A program made the translations under genes and the position numbers. This document shows, piece after piece, positions 25,882-35,012 of a DNA stretch of 44,633 bases. The stretch covers positions 1-44,633 of the forward strand of contig JABURR010000097.1 of NCBI GenBank assembly GCA_014762635.1. The letters run 5' to 3'. Positions within the stretch are counted from its first letter, which is position 1. Every line of letters starts with the position of its first letter. The notes under the pieces were generated by a model. It ran no database searches, was not told the origin of the DNA, and saw nothing but the letters and a program-made list of their open reading frames with translations. The DNA comes from Paracoccaceae bacterium. Its GTDB lineage: Bacteria; Pseudomonadota; Alphaproteobacteria; Rhodobacterales; Rhodobacteraceae.

Positions 25882-27285
25882 ATGACAATCCCTGACATTG
25901 CCGTTTGGATTGCCACCATTATCATCTTTAGTGGCTTGCTTCAGTCGTTCGTCTATTTCATGCAAATATTTGGGGCTGCGTATGTATTGATGACTATCCC
26001 CCCGGTCGGGCGATCAAATCTTCTTTGGCGTCGATACAGCGAGGTGTTTCCGCCAATCTCGATTATTGTCCCGGCATATAATGAAAGCGCAGGTATCGTT
26101 GAGACGGTCCGCTCGCTCGTTGCGCTTCAATACCCGACCTTCGAGATCATCGTTGTCAACGACGGCTCCCGGGACGCAACTCTGGATAAGCTTGTTGATG
26201 CATTTGAAATGGAGCTCTTGGACCGCCCTTATGAATCTGCCATCGTCCATGAAGAGGTTCGCGGAATCTACGGAAGTAAAATTTCTCCAAAGTTGACCGT
26301 TGTGGACAAGGTCAATGGGGGAAAGGCGGACGCCTTGAATGCCGGGATCAACGTGTGCCGTACGCCCGTCCTTTGTGCTGTAGACGGAGACTCCATACTG
26401 GAGCCGGACGCTTTGATGCGTGTCGCACACCCCTTCATCGAAGACCCGGTGCGAACGGTCGCTGTGGGCGGGACTGTGCGAATAGCCAACGGGTCTCGAA
26501 TCCGGGATGGTCGGGTTATTGGCGTTCGATTGCCTCGATCCATTCTTGCCCTGTTTCAGGTTGTTGAATACCTGCGGGCTTTCTTGATGGCGCGTCTTGC
26601 TTGGAGCGGGATCAACGCCCTCATGCTCATCTCAGGGGCTTTCGGCGTGTTTCGGCGAAAGGAGCTTGTCGCTGTTGGAGGGTTTGCCGTGGGATCGGTT
26701 GGGGAAGATCTCGACATGATCGTGAAATTACACAAGTACATGATAGAGCAGGGGCGTGAATACAAGATTGCATTCGTCCCCGAACCAGTCTGTTGGACCG
26801 AGGTCCCTGAAGATCTGAACGTTCTTTCCAGGCAGAGAACACGCTGGCAAAGAGGGGCTTTGGAGGTGTTCTTTCGCTACAGGTCGATGTTATTCAACCC
26901 GCGATACGGCCGCATAGGATTCTTGGGGTTTGGCAACATTCTCATCGTTGATGTCATGGGGCCGGTCCTCGAAGTCTTGGGGTATGTGCTGATGCCCTTG
27001 CTTTGGGGTCTGGGGCTTCTTGATATCGACTACCTTGTCGCTTTCACTGCACTGGTTTTCGTCTTCGGTGTTTTCGTCAGCGTCGCCTCTCTGGTTCTGG
27101 AGGAACTTGAACTGCGCCGTTTCAAAAGTCCGCGCGATCTTATTATCCTGTTGTGCATCGCCATTATTGAGAATTTCGGCTATCGGCAGCTCAACAATTT
27201 TTGGCGCGTCAGGGGGTGGTGGCAGTATCTACGTTCAAACCAAGAGTGGGGTGAGATGCATCGCAAGGGATTGGCATCGCACTGA
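25882..27285 (+). CDS. Processive family 2 glycosyltransferase (cellulose/PNAG-synthase-like)
   Basis: 467 residues. One N-terminal membrane helix (about 8-35), a GT-A domain (56-330) and three to four C-terminal helices (about 345-445). Catalytic motifs are complete: VVNDGS (Asp94), AVDGDS (Asp168/Asp170), GED (274-276) in the TED position and QRTRW (318-322). This is the layout of membrane synthases that polymerise and extrude beta-linked glycans. The Asp-Gly-Asp and short tail are closer to PgaC and NfrB-like enzymes than to BcsA. There is no PilZ domain, so control by cyclic-di-GMP binding to the enzyme is not expected. Product unknown. Confidence 0.88.
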   Translation: MTIPDIAVWIATIIIFSGLLQSFVYFMQIFGAAYVLMTIPPVGRSNLLWRRYSEVFPPISIIVPAYNESAGIVETVRSLVALQYPTFEIIVVNDGSRDATLDKLVDAFEMELLDRPYESAIVHEEVRGIYGSKISPKLTVVDKVNGGKADALNAGINVCRTPVLCAVDGDSILEPDALMRVAHPFIEDPVRTVAVGGTVRIANGSRIRDGRVIGVRLPRSILALFQVVEYLRAFLMARLAWSGINALMLISGAFGVFRRKELVAVGGFAVGSVGEDLDMIVKLHKYMIEQGREYKIAFVPEPVCWTEVPEDLNVLSRQRTRWQRGALEVFFRYRSMLFNPRYGRIGFLGFGNILIVDVMGPVLEVLGYVLMPLLWGLGLLDIDYLVAFTALVFVFGVFVSVASLVLEELELRRFKSPRDLIILLCIAIIENFGYRQLNNFWRVRGWWQYLRSNQEWGEMHRKGLASH

Positions 27286-27425
27286 CGGACAGGCCGAGAG
27301 GCTGTTCCTCGGGGTTGGCCGTATTTCGGAAGTTGTGTTGCCTACAGTCAGACTCTACACATCTCGATGTGCCGTCCGACGAAATCGGGGGAGGCAGTCC
27401 ATGGCTCCCCCTGATGATTGCCGGT

Positions 27426-27806
27426 CTACAAGCTCTGCATTTTCTGATCGAGCTGTTCGGCGAGGGACATCGGGTCGAATGGCTTGACGATCACGGCCAC
27501 CGCTCCCAATCTCATCAGCCTGTCGATGGAGGTTTGGTTCCCCTTCGCAGTCATGAATACTATCGGGGTATTCTTCAGGCGATCCAGAGACCTGAGGCGT
27601 GTGAAGGTTTCTTCACCGTTGAGACCGGGCATCATGACGTCCAAAAGTATGAGGTCCGGATCAAACTCCTCCGCCACACGAAGGGCTTCGTGCCCAGACG
27701 CGCACTGCAGGACCTCCAATCCCCCCACATCCGCCAGCGCAATATGCGCGATCTCCAAGATGTCGGGATCGTCTTCGACGTGTAATATCTTTCGCAGAGA
27801 AGGCAT
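27426..27806 (-). CDS. Single-domain response regulator (CheY-like)
   Basis: 126 residues on the strand opposite to the glycosyltransferase: EDD at 11-13, Asp56 in LLDVMMPG, Thr in FMTAKG and Lys in VIVKPFDP. It is very similar in plan to the receiver at 35516 (same VKPFDP end), suggesting duplication. It converges with the GT2 gene (140-bp gap with a weak stem near 27290-27325) and is divergent from the kinase at 28071, with which it may share regulation through the TTGTCACAAT repeats between them. Confidence 0.85.
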   Translation of the reverse strand: MPSLRKILHVEDDPDILEIAHIALADVGGLEVLQCASGHEALRVAEEFDPDLILLDVMMPGLNGEETFTRLRSLDRLKNTPIVFMTAKGNQTSIDRLMRLGAVAVIVKPFDPMSLAEQLDQKMQSL

Positions 27807-27839
27807 TCGATCACTCGTGTGATAGGTGCGACAAAACCG

Positions 27840-28011
27840 TTGTCACAATCAGTTATTTATGCTCCATGATAGTGTTTGATCATGTTAATGCAAGCGTGCC
27901 GATATCCGAAGTTGGCCAGCACTGGCATCGAAGTGGTGGGCGTCAAATGGCTTCAGGTCGTGCGAGCCTTGGGTTGGCCTGGTCGCACAATCGACATATA
28001 TTGTCACAATT
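27840..28011. promoter_or_regulatory. Two TTGTCACAAT sites in the divergent receiver/kinase gap
   Basis: TTGTCACAAT occurs at 27840-27849 and again at 28001-28010; TTGTnACAA is a palindrome around one base. A weaker match (GTCGCACAAT) lies at 27983-27992. The gap (27807-28070) is AT-rich and holds no gene. Two exact 10-mers in 260 bp suggest a binding site for a regulator of both genes, and each lies toward one of the two starts. Confidence 0.4.
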
Positions 28012-28070
28012 GCCGCTATGATCACGGGGCAATGTAATAGAATAGTTTGGTATGAAGTGTTTGGTTTTAC

Positions 28071-30155
28071 ATGATGGTCCATCGGCTGGCTCGCTCCTCT
28101 TGGTGGGCTAAATTTTTCAATTTCGAGCGAATTCTACAGCTTTCGATTGTCATGCTGGTGACGATCGTGGCGACCCTCTTGGAAATTAACATCCAGTCGA
28201 GGGAACGGGCCGGAGTAGAGGCCGAAGTCGAGCGCCGACTGTCGCAGGCAGCAACCAAGTTGAATCGGGAAATATCGGAGTTGACGCTTTTGGCTGATGG
28301 TCTGGTTACGTCGGTCGAAATCTCCCCGGATCTGGTCACGGAAAATTTCGAGGCGATCGCGGGCAGGATAGCGAAGAACAACAAAGCCATCATCAACGTA
28401 GCGCTGATCCCCGATCTGGTCATCAGCCATGTCTACCCTCTCGAGCAGAACAAGTCGGCGTTGGGGTTGGAACTGAGTAAATTGCCGGAACAGTTCGAGT
28501 CGGTAAACAAGGCTTTTCGCGAGCGCAGCATTATATTTGACGGACCGGTCCAGCTGGTTCAGGGGGGGCAGGGACTGATCGTACGAGGCCCTGTTTTTCG
28601 CCAAGGAGCCGAGGGCATCGAGGAAGAGTGGGGACTGACGTCACTCGTTCTAAATTTCGAGATGTTTCTCGAGGGTGTCGATTTTGGCCTTGAGCTTGAG
28701 GGTTTGTCTTGGCGTCTGAGCCGGCCCGTGGCGTCCACGGGTGCGCGACAAACCCTGGCCGGCAGACCGCAAGCATTCGAGGGGTATTTCAAGCAGACGG
28801 AGATTTTCGTCCCCGGACAGATCTGGATCCTTGAAGCCGTGCCGGAGCGCGGTTGGATGGCGATGAGAAGTGACCGATATTTTCCGGCCATCGCCTACGC
28901 CTTGGCCGTAGCACTGTTTCTGGTGGGCTCGCATGTCGCACAATATCAACGCAGGCAGCGAGAGACAGCTGAGGACAGGTTGAAGGTTGCCATCGAGGCG
29001 CTTACCGACGGATTTGCGCTTTATGATCGGAATGACCGCCTGGTTACGTGCAACGAGCAGTATCGGAAAATGTATGCAGAGTCAGCTGATATGATCGTTC
29101 CGGGCCGTAGTTTCGAGGAACTCATCCGAGAAGGAGTGCGTCGTGGCCAGTACAAATCGGCGATTGGCAACGAAGAGGAGTGGATACGCGAACGCATGCG
29201 AGCGCATCGTGAGGCCAACGCTGATCATGAACAACAGTTGGCAGATGGGAGATGGATCCGGGTCGCTGATCGACGTCTTGCGGATGGCAGCCTTGTTGGT
29301 TTTCGGGTTGATATCACCGATCTGAAAACCTCGAAGGAGCGGGCCGAGGCGGCAAACCGGGCGAAGACCGAATTTCTAAGCGCACTGAGCCACGAGTTGC
29401 GTACACCCCTGACAGTCATCCTCGGTTTCACGAAGCTTCTTGAAAACCAGGAGAAGTTTCCTCGCGTGAGAGCCATTCTCGAGGGACTCGATGCGCCGAA
29501 CCCTGACGTCAAACATATTCGCGCATGCGTGATGGACTATGTCCATTATACATCGGAGCAGGCTCGTAAGATTACGCGATCCGGGACACATCTGCTGACA
29601 CTTATAAACGACCTGCTGGATTATTCGCGGATAGAGGCCGGACATTTTGACTTGGAACCGGAACCCACGCGGCTTGATGTTCTTGCTGCCAACCTGGTGG
29701 ATGAAATGTCCGAAGCCGCCAGCAACAAAGGCCTGTATCTGGAACTCGCTGCCACACCTGTCAGTGTGGATGTAGATCCTGTCAGGATCCGACAGATTTT
29801 GATCAACCTGATTGGAAACGCGATAAAATTTTCCGAGGATGGGGGGGTTACAGTATGTGTCGAAAAAGCGCATGATTTCGTTATTCTCAGGGTCAAGGAT
29901 ACCGGGCGTGGGATCGCCGAAAGTGATCTTGAACGGGTCTTCGAAGCCTTCGAGCAGGTTGAGAAAGCTGACAACCGAAATTTTGGCGGTGTGGGTCTTG
30001 GCTTGGCGATCAGCAAGAAGATCGTGGAATTGCACGGGGGGGCTGTCTGGGTAACGTCGGCCCTCGGCAAGGGCACGGAATTCGTGATCCAAATCCCCCG
30101 ACATGGTCTCTCGAGAATAAATGTCGACGATGATGGTGTCAAAGCAGATTCATGA
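28071..30155 (+). CDS. Sensor histidine kinase with periplasmic sensor and PAS domain
   Basis: 694 residues (two adjacent ATGs at 28071 and 28074; no strong ribosome site). A membrane helix (21-38), a ~230-residue extracytoplasmic domain resembling CHASE (ISPDLVTENFEAIAGRIAKN, then FDGPVQLVQGGQGLIVRGPV), a second helix (272-290), and a PAS domain of the DGFALYDRNDRLVTCN type (about 305-420). The HisKA H-box is SHELRTPLT with His441. The ATPase has NLIGNAIKFS, DTGRGI and GVGLGLAISKKIVELHGG. An insertion of about 25 residues lies between the two HisKA helices. No receiver is fused. Probable donor for the local receivers. Confidence 0.88.
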   Translation: MMVHRLARSSWWAKFFNFERILQLSIVMLVTIVATLLEINIQSRERAGVEAEVERRLSQAATKLNREISELTLLADGLVTSVEISPDLVTENFEAIAGRIAKNNKAIINVALIPDLVISHVYPLEQNKSALGLELSKLPEQFESVNKAFRERSIIFDGPVQLVQGGQGLIVRGPVFRQGAEGIEEEWGLTSLVLNFEMFLEGVDFGLELEGLSWRLSRPVASTGARQTLAGRPQAFEGYFKQTEIFVPGQIWILEAVPERGWMAMRSDRYFPAIAYALAVALFLVGSHVAQYQRRQRETAEDRLKVAIEALTDGFALYDRNDRLVTCNEQYRKMYAESADMIVPGRSFEELIREGVRRGQYKSAIGNEEEWIRERMRAHREANADHEQQLADGRWIRVADRRLADGSLVGFRVDITDLKTSKERAEAANRAKTEFLSALSHELRTPLTVILGFTKLLENQEKFPRVRAILEGLDAPNPDVKHIRACVMDYVHYTSEQARKITRSGTHLLTLINDLLDYSRIEAGHFDLEPEPTRLDVLAANLVDEMSEAASNKGLYLELAATPVSVDVDPVRIRQILINLIGNAIKFSEDGGVTVCVEKAHDFVILRVKDTGRGIAESDLERVFEAFEQVEKADNRNFGGVGLGLAISKKIVELHGGAVWVTSALGKGTEFVIQIPRHGLSRINVDDDGVKADS

Positions 30156-30269
30156 CGAATGGCAGATGTTGGTATAAAGGCCCGGTTGCTTGAGGAAGTG
30201 ATGTTCCAGTGCCGGGGCTGCTGTTGCCACGCGTGCGCTACAGCGGCTCGTGGTGGTCTCGGTGTGGGC

Positions 30270-30287
30270 AAGGGGGGCGCCTCCCTT
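30270..30287. repeat. GC-rich hairpin just before the MASE1 kinase start
   Basis: Near-perfect palindrome AAGGGGGGCGCCTCCCTT, able to form a 7-bp stem (one G.T) with a 4-nt loop, 14 bp before ATG 30302 and just upstream of its GGA ribosome site. It could end read-through from the upstream kinase or tune translation. Nothing else is seen in 30156-30301. Confidence 0.35.
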
Positions 30288-30301
30288 GATGGAACTTGAG
30301 C

Positions 30302-33300
30302 ATGAGATCCGCTGATCACCCATGGAGCCGACTCGTCGGAAGATTGGCGCCGAACATGCTCATCTTTGCCATCTATGGGGCGTTGGGGTGGCTGGAGTTC
30401 CAGCCTGGGTTTGTGCCCGGAACCGGGGTGCCGGTTTCACCCCGAAGCGGGCTTGCGATCGCATGCGTAATTCTCTTCGGCCCAAAGTTGTTCCCGGGCC
30501 TGGTACTTGGCGCCGGGGTATTCGGTGGCCATTCTGCGAGTTTTCCGCTGGTTGACCCGGTCGGATCGGTCGCGTTCGGTTTCGCTGCCCTGATGGGACT
30601 GGCTTGCCTAGTCCAGGTCGGGGGCGTTTCCCTGTCCCTTCGTTTCTTTCCGGGCGAAGTCTTGCATTTGCGTCGGTGGCGGGACGTGCTTCTTGCGGTG
30701 TTTCTGGCAGGTTTTTTGCCTAGCGCTTTCTATGTCGGGATCGCCGCGTTGGGTGTCCATTTCCTGTTCGGTGCGAGTGCAGAGTCTGTTGTCACTGCAT
30801 GGCCGAATTGGTTGCTATCCGATTTTCTCGGAGTTGCCTTGTTTGCTCCACTCGTCTTTTTGCTCCCGTCGCTGTCCCGCGAAGTTTGGTTTCAGGGGCG
30901 GCCAGTGGGTGATTTGTCCTGGTGGAGCTATGTATCGGTTCTTGCTCCGATGATGCTCGGGTTGGTTGCGTTCGCTGGGCTGGGCCACATGCAACTACTC
31001 AGGGGCAAGGAGAGATTCGACAGCGTTTCCGGTGAGCACTACGCTTCTTTGGTTGATCGCTTTGCGGCCTATGAACTGGCATTGGACAGCGCCGGAGGGT
31101 TCTTTCGGGGGTCAGACACCGTGACTCAGGCCGAATGGGAAGATTTCGTGGAAACGTCTGGGTATTTGCGGAAGCTGCCTGGGCTTTCGGCCATAGGGTT
31201 CGTTCAAGCCTCACCAATCGGCCCGCTGAACTCAGGCGCACCTTCGCAACAATCTGATGAACTTGGTTCATTCGGAGATGGCGTGAGCTACTCATTACGC
31301 AGTATGCGTGACGGCAGCCGCGCGCCGGTTCACCTTGGTGACGTCTTCGTGGCGGCGGCTCGCAAGTCAGCCCGAGAAGGGCGGATTATTCTTTCCGGAA
31401 AGGACGCGCTGCCGTCCGGGCGCGGCGTCGAGTCCGGCTTCTGGCTTGTTCGGCCAGTATTCCATGAAGGAAAACAGGCCGCAGAAAATGACGATGCGCT
31501 TTGGGATGGGGTGATCGGATGGATATATGCGCCCTTCTCGATGCGGCGGTTTTTCGACGTGTCCCCGTCTCATCACGGGCGAGATTTCCGTGTGACCTAC
31601 CAGGATCGTCGTGGTGAGGACGGGGCGGAGCTTATCTTTTCGTCGGGTGCGGACGGGAGCGAACACCCTTTCCGGTCGATCTATAGGGTGACGCGGAAGC
31701 TGAACTGGTTCGGCGTAGCCTGGACGATTTCCTGGAACAGCACGCCAAGCTTCGAGAAGAGGCTTGCCGGATGGGAACGCCACATGGTGCTCTTGCTTGG
31801 CGCGGTCGTCGCCGCGATGGCCGCCGTCCTCGGTTTGCAGCGCAGCAGGCGCGACGATATCATTGCCGAAACCGTCGCGCAGCAGACATACGACGTAGAA
31901 AACGCGAACCGTCAGCAAAGATCGATTTTCGATACGGCCGAGGCTGGTATCGTGCTTGCCGATGCGGAAGGGCGCGTCATCGCAGTGAACCGTTTCGGAT
32001 GTACATTGTTCGGGTATAGCGGCGAAGTCGGGGGGCGGCGCGCCGAAGCTTTGATCGATGGCCTCGACCTCATGGAAATCCAACGTCTCTCGGAAGAGAA
32101 TCGGGCTGCGGAGCGCAACCTGTTCACGGTGCGGCGCGGCGATCAAATTGCTACGCTTAGTGTTAAAGTCAGCAAGTGGCATGACACAGTGGGGCAGTGC
32201 TTTTACACAATTCTTGCCCATGATGTCAGCCTTCAACTCGCGGCAGTCGCGGGTCTTGAGGAAAACAACAGGCGATGGCTTTCGGCCCTGGATGGCAGTG
32301 ATATTGCCGCGTTTGACGTGGATCTGGTCGACAACTCGTCTGTTGTGACCGACACTTGGTGGCGGATCATGGGGTTGGATGTGGAGGAATGCTTGGATCC
32401 TCAGAGCGAGTTCCTCGATCGGATCGACCCGCGCGACAGGGAGACACTTGCCAAGAACGATGCCGCTTGCGTTAAGGGAGAGACTCAGGTTTCTGTCACG
32501 GATTTCCGAGTTCGCCATGGATCCGATCGCAGCGTCTGGATACGATCCCATGCAACCGTGAGCAAGAGAGCCAGCAACGGTCAGGCGTTGCGCCTGGTCG
32601 GAACGATGTATGACATCACCGCTCTCAAGACCGCAGAGGAGGCGCTTCAGGACACATTGGAAATGTTCCGCGTGGCGCTCCACGGTGCCCCGGTGGGCCT
32701 GGCTTTGGTTTCGAGAGATGGTCGTATCGATCGTGTGAACGGCGCCCTGTGTGAACTGGTCGGCTGTTCTCCGGAGGAAATCAAAGCCAGTGGTTGCTCG
32801 GAGCGGATCGTTCCGGAAGACAAACCTGTCTACATGGAGATGGTGGCCGCGGCCATGGACGGAGAGGAGCCCTCCCCGAGGGAATTCCGCCTCAGGCGTG
32901 GGGATGGACGCGATATCTGGGTCCGCAGCGCCTTGTCCTTGGTGCACGCCAGTACCGATCGGGAGCCCCTTCTGGTTCAGAGCTTTGAGGACGTCAGTGC
33001 CGAGCGTGAATTGGCCCAGCTCAAGAGCGATTTTGTCTCCACGGTCAGCCATGAACTGCGTACACCGTTGACCGCGATCAAGGGGGCATTGGCACTGGTG
33101 CTGGGGACATCGCGTGAAAGTATTCCGGGCCAGCCCCTGCGACTTATCCAGGTTGCCGCAAAGAATTGCGATCACCTGATCTACCTCGTGAACGACATTC
33201 TCGACGTGGACAAGCTCGTTGCTGGAAAGATGGAATTCAACACCGGTTGGCACGATCTCCGCACCGTTCTCGATCGCTCTCTCGAAGCCAACGTGACCTA

Positions 33301-33709
33301 TGCGATGGAGCATGAGGTCACATTCGAGTTGGAGGCAGTACCGCCGAACGTGGAGATCAACGTTGACCCGGAACGCATTCAGCAGGTGCTTGCGAACCTG
33401 CTGTCGAACGCTGTAAAGTTTTCTCCCCTAGGCGAGTCGGTTTCGATCAGTGCCGAGAACACCGGCCGGGGGATTCGTATCCGTGTCCGGGATCGTGGCC
33501 CTGGAATTCCTTTGGAGTACCATCAGCGCGTGTTTGAGCGGTTCGTGCAGATCGAACGCGAGGGCGTTCCGCGCAAACACGGTACCGGGCTTGGTCTGCA
33601 CATCTCGCAACTGATCATGGATCGGATGGGGGGTGCCCTAGGGCTTGAAAGCGTTCCGGGCGAGGGGGCGACCTTCTGGCTGGATCTGCCAGGCAGACCG
33701 GGAGCGTAG
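30302..33709 (+). CDS. Large MASE1-CHASE-PAS histidine kinase
   Basis: 1,135 residues from ATG 30302 (a TTG lies two codons upstream). Order: a MASE1-type block of about eight membrane helices (20-240, with VPVSPRSGLAIACVILFGPK), a CHASE-like periplasmic domain (about 250-480, with LPGLSAIGFVQ and GWIYAPFSM), one more helix (near 490-512), three PAS domains (about 535-650, 655-780, 785-905), HisKA with His917 in TVSHELRTPLTAIKG, and an ATPase (NLLSNAVKFS, DRGPGIP, GTGLGLHISQLIMDRMGG). No receiver is attached. MASE1 and CHASE sense small ligands at the membrane; the ligand is unknown. It follows the other kinase by 146 bp. Confidence 0.9.
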   Translation: MRSADHPWSRLVGRLAPNMLIFAIYGALGWLEFQPGFVPGTGVPVSPRSGLAIACVILFGPKLFPGLVLGAGVFGGHSASFPLVDPVGSVAFGFAALMGLACLVQVGGVSLSLRFFPGEVLHLRRWRDVLLAVFLAGFLPSAFYVGIAALGVHFLFGASAESVVTAWPNWLLSDFLGVALFAPLVFLLPSLSREVWFQGRPVGDLSWWSYVSVLAPMMLGLVAFAGLGHMQLLRGKERFDSVSGEHYASLVDRFAAYELALDSAGGFFRGSDTVTQAEWEDFVETSGYLRKLPGLSAIGFVQASPIGPLNSGAPSQQSDELGSFGDGVSYSLRSMRDGSRAPVHLGDVFVAAARKSAREGRIILSGKDALPSGRGVESGFWLVRPVFHEGKQAAENDDALWDGVIGWIYAPFSMRRFFDVSPSHHGRDFRVTYQDRRGEDGAELIFSSGADGSEHPFRSIYRVTRKLNWFGVAWTISWNSTPSFEKRLAGWERHMVLLLGAVVAAMAAVLGLQRSRRDDIIAETVAQQTYDVENANRQQRSIFDTAEAGIVLADAEGRVIAVNRFGCTLFGYSGEVGGRRAEALIDGLDLMEIQRLSEENRAAERNLFTVRRGDQIATLSVKVSKWHDTVGQCFYTILAHDVSLQLAAVAGLEENNRRWLSALDGSDIAAFDVDLVDNSSVVTDTWWRIMGLDVEECLDPQSEFLDRIDPRDRETLAKNDAACVKGETQVSVTDFRVRHGSDRSVWIRSHATVSKRASNGQALRLVGTMYDITALKTAEEALQDTLEMFRVALHGAPVGLALVSRDGRIDRVNGALCELVGCSPEEIKASGCSERIVPEDKPVYMEMVAAAMDGEEPSPREFRLRRGDGRDIWVRSALSLVHASTDREPLLVQSFEDVSAERELAQLKSDFVSTVSHELRTPLTAIKGALALVLGTSRESIPGQPLRLIQVAAKNCDHLIYLVNDILDVDKLVAGKMEFNTGWHDLRTVLDRSLEANVTYAMEHEVTFELEAVPPNVEINVDPERIQQVLANLLSNAVKFSPLGESVSISAENTGRGIRIRVRDRGPGIPLEYHQRVFERFVQIEREGVPRKHGTGLGLHISQLIMDRMGGALGLESVPGEGATFWLDLPGRPGA

Positions 33710-33801
33710 GGCGCTGTGTCTGACGTCAGCACCCACCGGACAGATTTAGGGGTTTGAGTAACGGAGGATTTCTGATTCATCGAAGCCATTATGGAGCGCA
33801 G

Positions 33802-33849
33802 ATGAACAAGACATCCGGAACATCGAAGGACGCTGGTCTTGACCCCTGA
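33802..33849 (+). pseudogene. Possible 5' stub of another transposase gene
   Basis: ATG 33802 encodes MNKTSGTSKDA, then runs into the left end of the IS3 element and stops. From memory, this start resembles the first residues of a common alphaproteobacterial IS3-type OrfA (MxKTSxTSKDAADK). If so, one IS was cut by another here. No matching second half is seen right of the element. Confidence 0.3.
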
Positions 33850-33909
33850 AACTGGTCCGAACTGAGTGCGAAATTTTGGGTACATTGCTGGCAATAGAGG
33901 AGTGTACCG

Positions 33910-34176
33910 ATGCCGAAGAAACGATTTAGCGACGAACAGATTGCCTTCGCGTTGCGGCAGGCAGATGCCGGAACGACGGTCGACGAGATCTGTCGAAAGA
34001 TGGGGATCGCGGAGGCGACATTCTATCGCTGGAAGAAGGTCTATGCCGGGATGGGCGTGTCGGAAATCCGAAGGCTGAAGCAGCTCGAGGACGAGAACGG
34101 CAAGCTGAAACGGCTGGTCGCGGATCTAACGCTGGACAAGACCATGCTTCAGGATGCTCTGCGAAAAAAGTGGTGA
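33910..34176 (+). CDS. IS3-family transposase OrfA
   Basis: 88 residues: an HTH domain (RFSDEQIAFALRQADAGTTV, then DEICRKMGIAEATFYRWKKV, residues 5-44) followed by a leucine-zipper-like coiled coil (RRLKQLEDENGKLKRLVADL). This is standard for IS3 OrfA. It binds the IS ends and is fused to OrfB when ribosomes slip at A_AAA_AAG (34164-34170). Stop at 34174-34176. Confidence 0.92.
   Translation: MPKKRFSDEQIAFALRQADAGTTVDEICRKMGIAEATFYRWKKVYAGMGVSEIRRLKQLEDENGKLKRLVADLTLDKTMLQDALRKKW
34164..34170 (+). promoter_or_regulatory. -1 programmed frameshift heptamer A_AAA_AAG
   Basis: In the OrfA frame the codons are CGA AAA AAG, giving the canonical slippery heptamer A_AAA_AAG at 34164-34170, two codons before the OrfA stop. 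A -1 slip continues as GTG GTG AAG CCT, the OrfB frame, producing the OrfAB transposase known for IS3 elements. Confidence 0.8.
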
Positions 34177-35012
34177 AGCCTGTCCGCCGCCGCGAAGTTG
34201 TCCGGCACTATCAGGATGTATTTGAGGTGTCGGAGCGCCGGGCTTGTAGAGCTATGGGCTTCGGGCGGGCTTCTCACCGATATCAATCGATGCGTGATCC
34301 GGAAGTGGAACTGCGGATGCGTCTAAAGGAACTGGCCGAGAGTCGCGTAAGGTATGGATATCGCCGATTGCACATTCTGCTGCAGCGCGAAGGCTGGCAT
34401 GTGAACCACAAGCGCCTGTACCGGCTATACTGCGAAGAGGGCGTGTCTATCCGGACACGCAGCCCGAAGCGGCGGCGTGCCTGCCGGTACCGATCCGGAC
34501 GATCCGAGGCCGCCAGCATGAATGATGTCTGGGCCATGAACTTCATGTCGGACCGACTGTTCGATGAAAAGCCCTTCCGGATTCTGACGATCGTGAACTG
34601 CTTTACGAGAGAAGCTCTCGCGACCGCTGCGAGGACAAACTTCCGCGCCTACCAGGTTATTGGTGAGTTGGATCGCTTGGCACGGATCAGGGGCAAACCC
34701 CGCAGCATTCGAGTCGACAACGGCCCGGAGTTCGCCGGTCGGCTACTCGATCAATGGGCCTATCTGAACAAGGTCGAGCTGGACTTCTCGCGACCGGGAA
34801 AACCAACCGACAACGCCTACATCGAGGCGTTCAACAGCCGCCTCCGCCAGGAATGTTTGAACGCATCATGGTTCTTGTCGATGGATGACGCCCGAGCTCG
34901 GATCAACAATTGGAGAACGGATTACAACGAAACAAGGCCGCATTCGTCGCTCGGAAACTTGACGCCAAGCGAATTTGCGGCCCAACTGAACGAAACCCGA
35001 AAGGTCGCATGA
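34170..35012 (+). CDS. IS3-family transposase OrfB with a substituted catalytic residue
   Basis: 280 residues in the -1 frame relative to OrfA, starting at GTG 34170 or made as an OrfAB fusion. The HTH_21-like region is RVRYGYRRLHILLQREGW (59-76). The rve/DDE domain has Asp183 (IRVDNGPEF) and Glu219 (NAYIEAFNS), but the first position, normally the Asp of W-x-M-D-F, is Asn124 (WAMNFMSD; codon AAC at 34539-34541). A nearby conserved Asp is also Asn (IVNCFTRE). Loss of the first metal-binding Asp should abolish strand transfer. Otherwise full length with the RPHSSLGNLTPSEF tail. Confidence 0.9.
   Translation: MVKPVRRREVVRHYQDVFEVSERRACRAMGFGRASHRYQSMRDPEVELRMRLKELAESRVRYGYRRLHILLQREGWHVNHKRLYRLYCEEGVSIRTRSPKRRRACRYRSGRSEAASMNDVWAMNFMSDRLFDEKPFRILTIVNCFTREALATAARTNFRAYQVIGELDRLARIRGKPRSIRVDNGPEFAGRLLDQWAYLNKVELDFSRPGKPTDNAYIEAFNSRLRQECLNASWFLSMDDARARINNWRTDYNETRPHSSLGNLTPSEFAAQLNETRKVA

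Noticed and set aside
31367-33313. 648-codon minus-strand open frame
   Set aside because: It lies wholly antisense to the MASE1-CHASE-PAS kinase, whose domains are clear. The frame has no recognisable domain and is explained by high GC in codon third positions.
34164-34176. OrfA/OrfB split read as a broken transposase
   Set aside because: The overlap with an A_AAA_AAG heptamer is the normal IS3 frameshift signal, not damage. The real defect is the Asp-to-Asn change.
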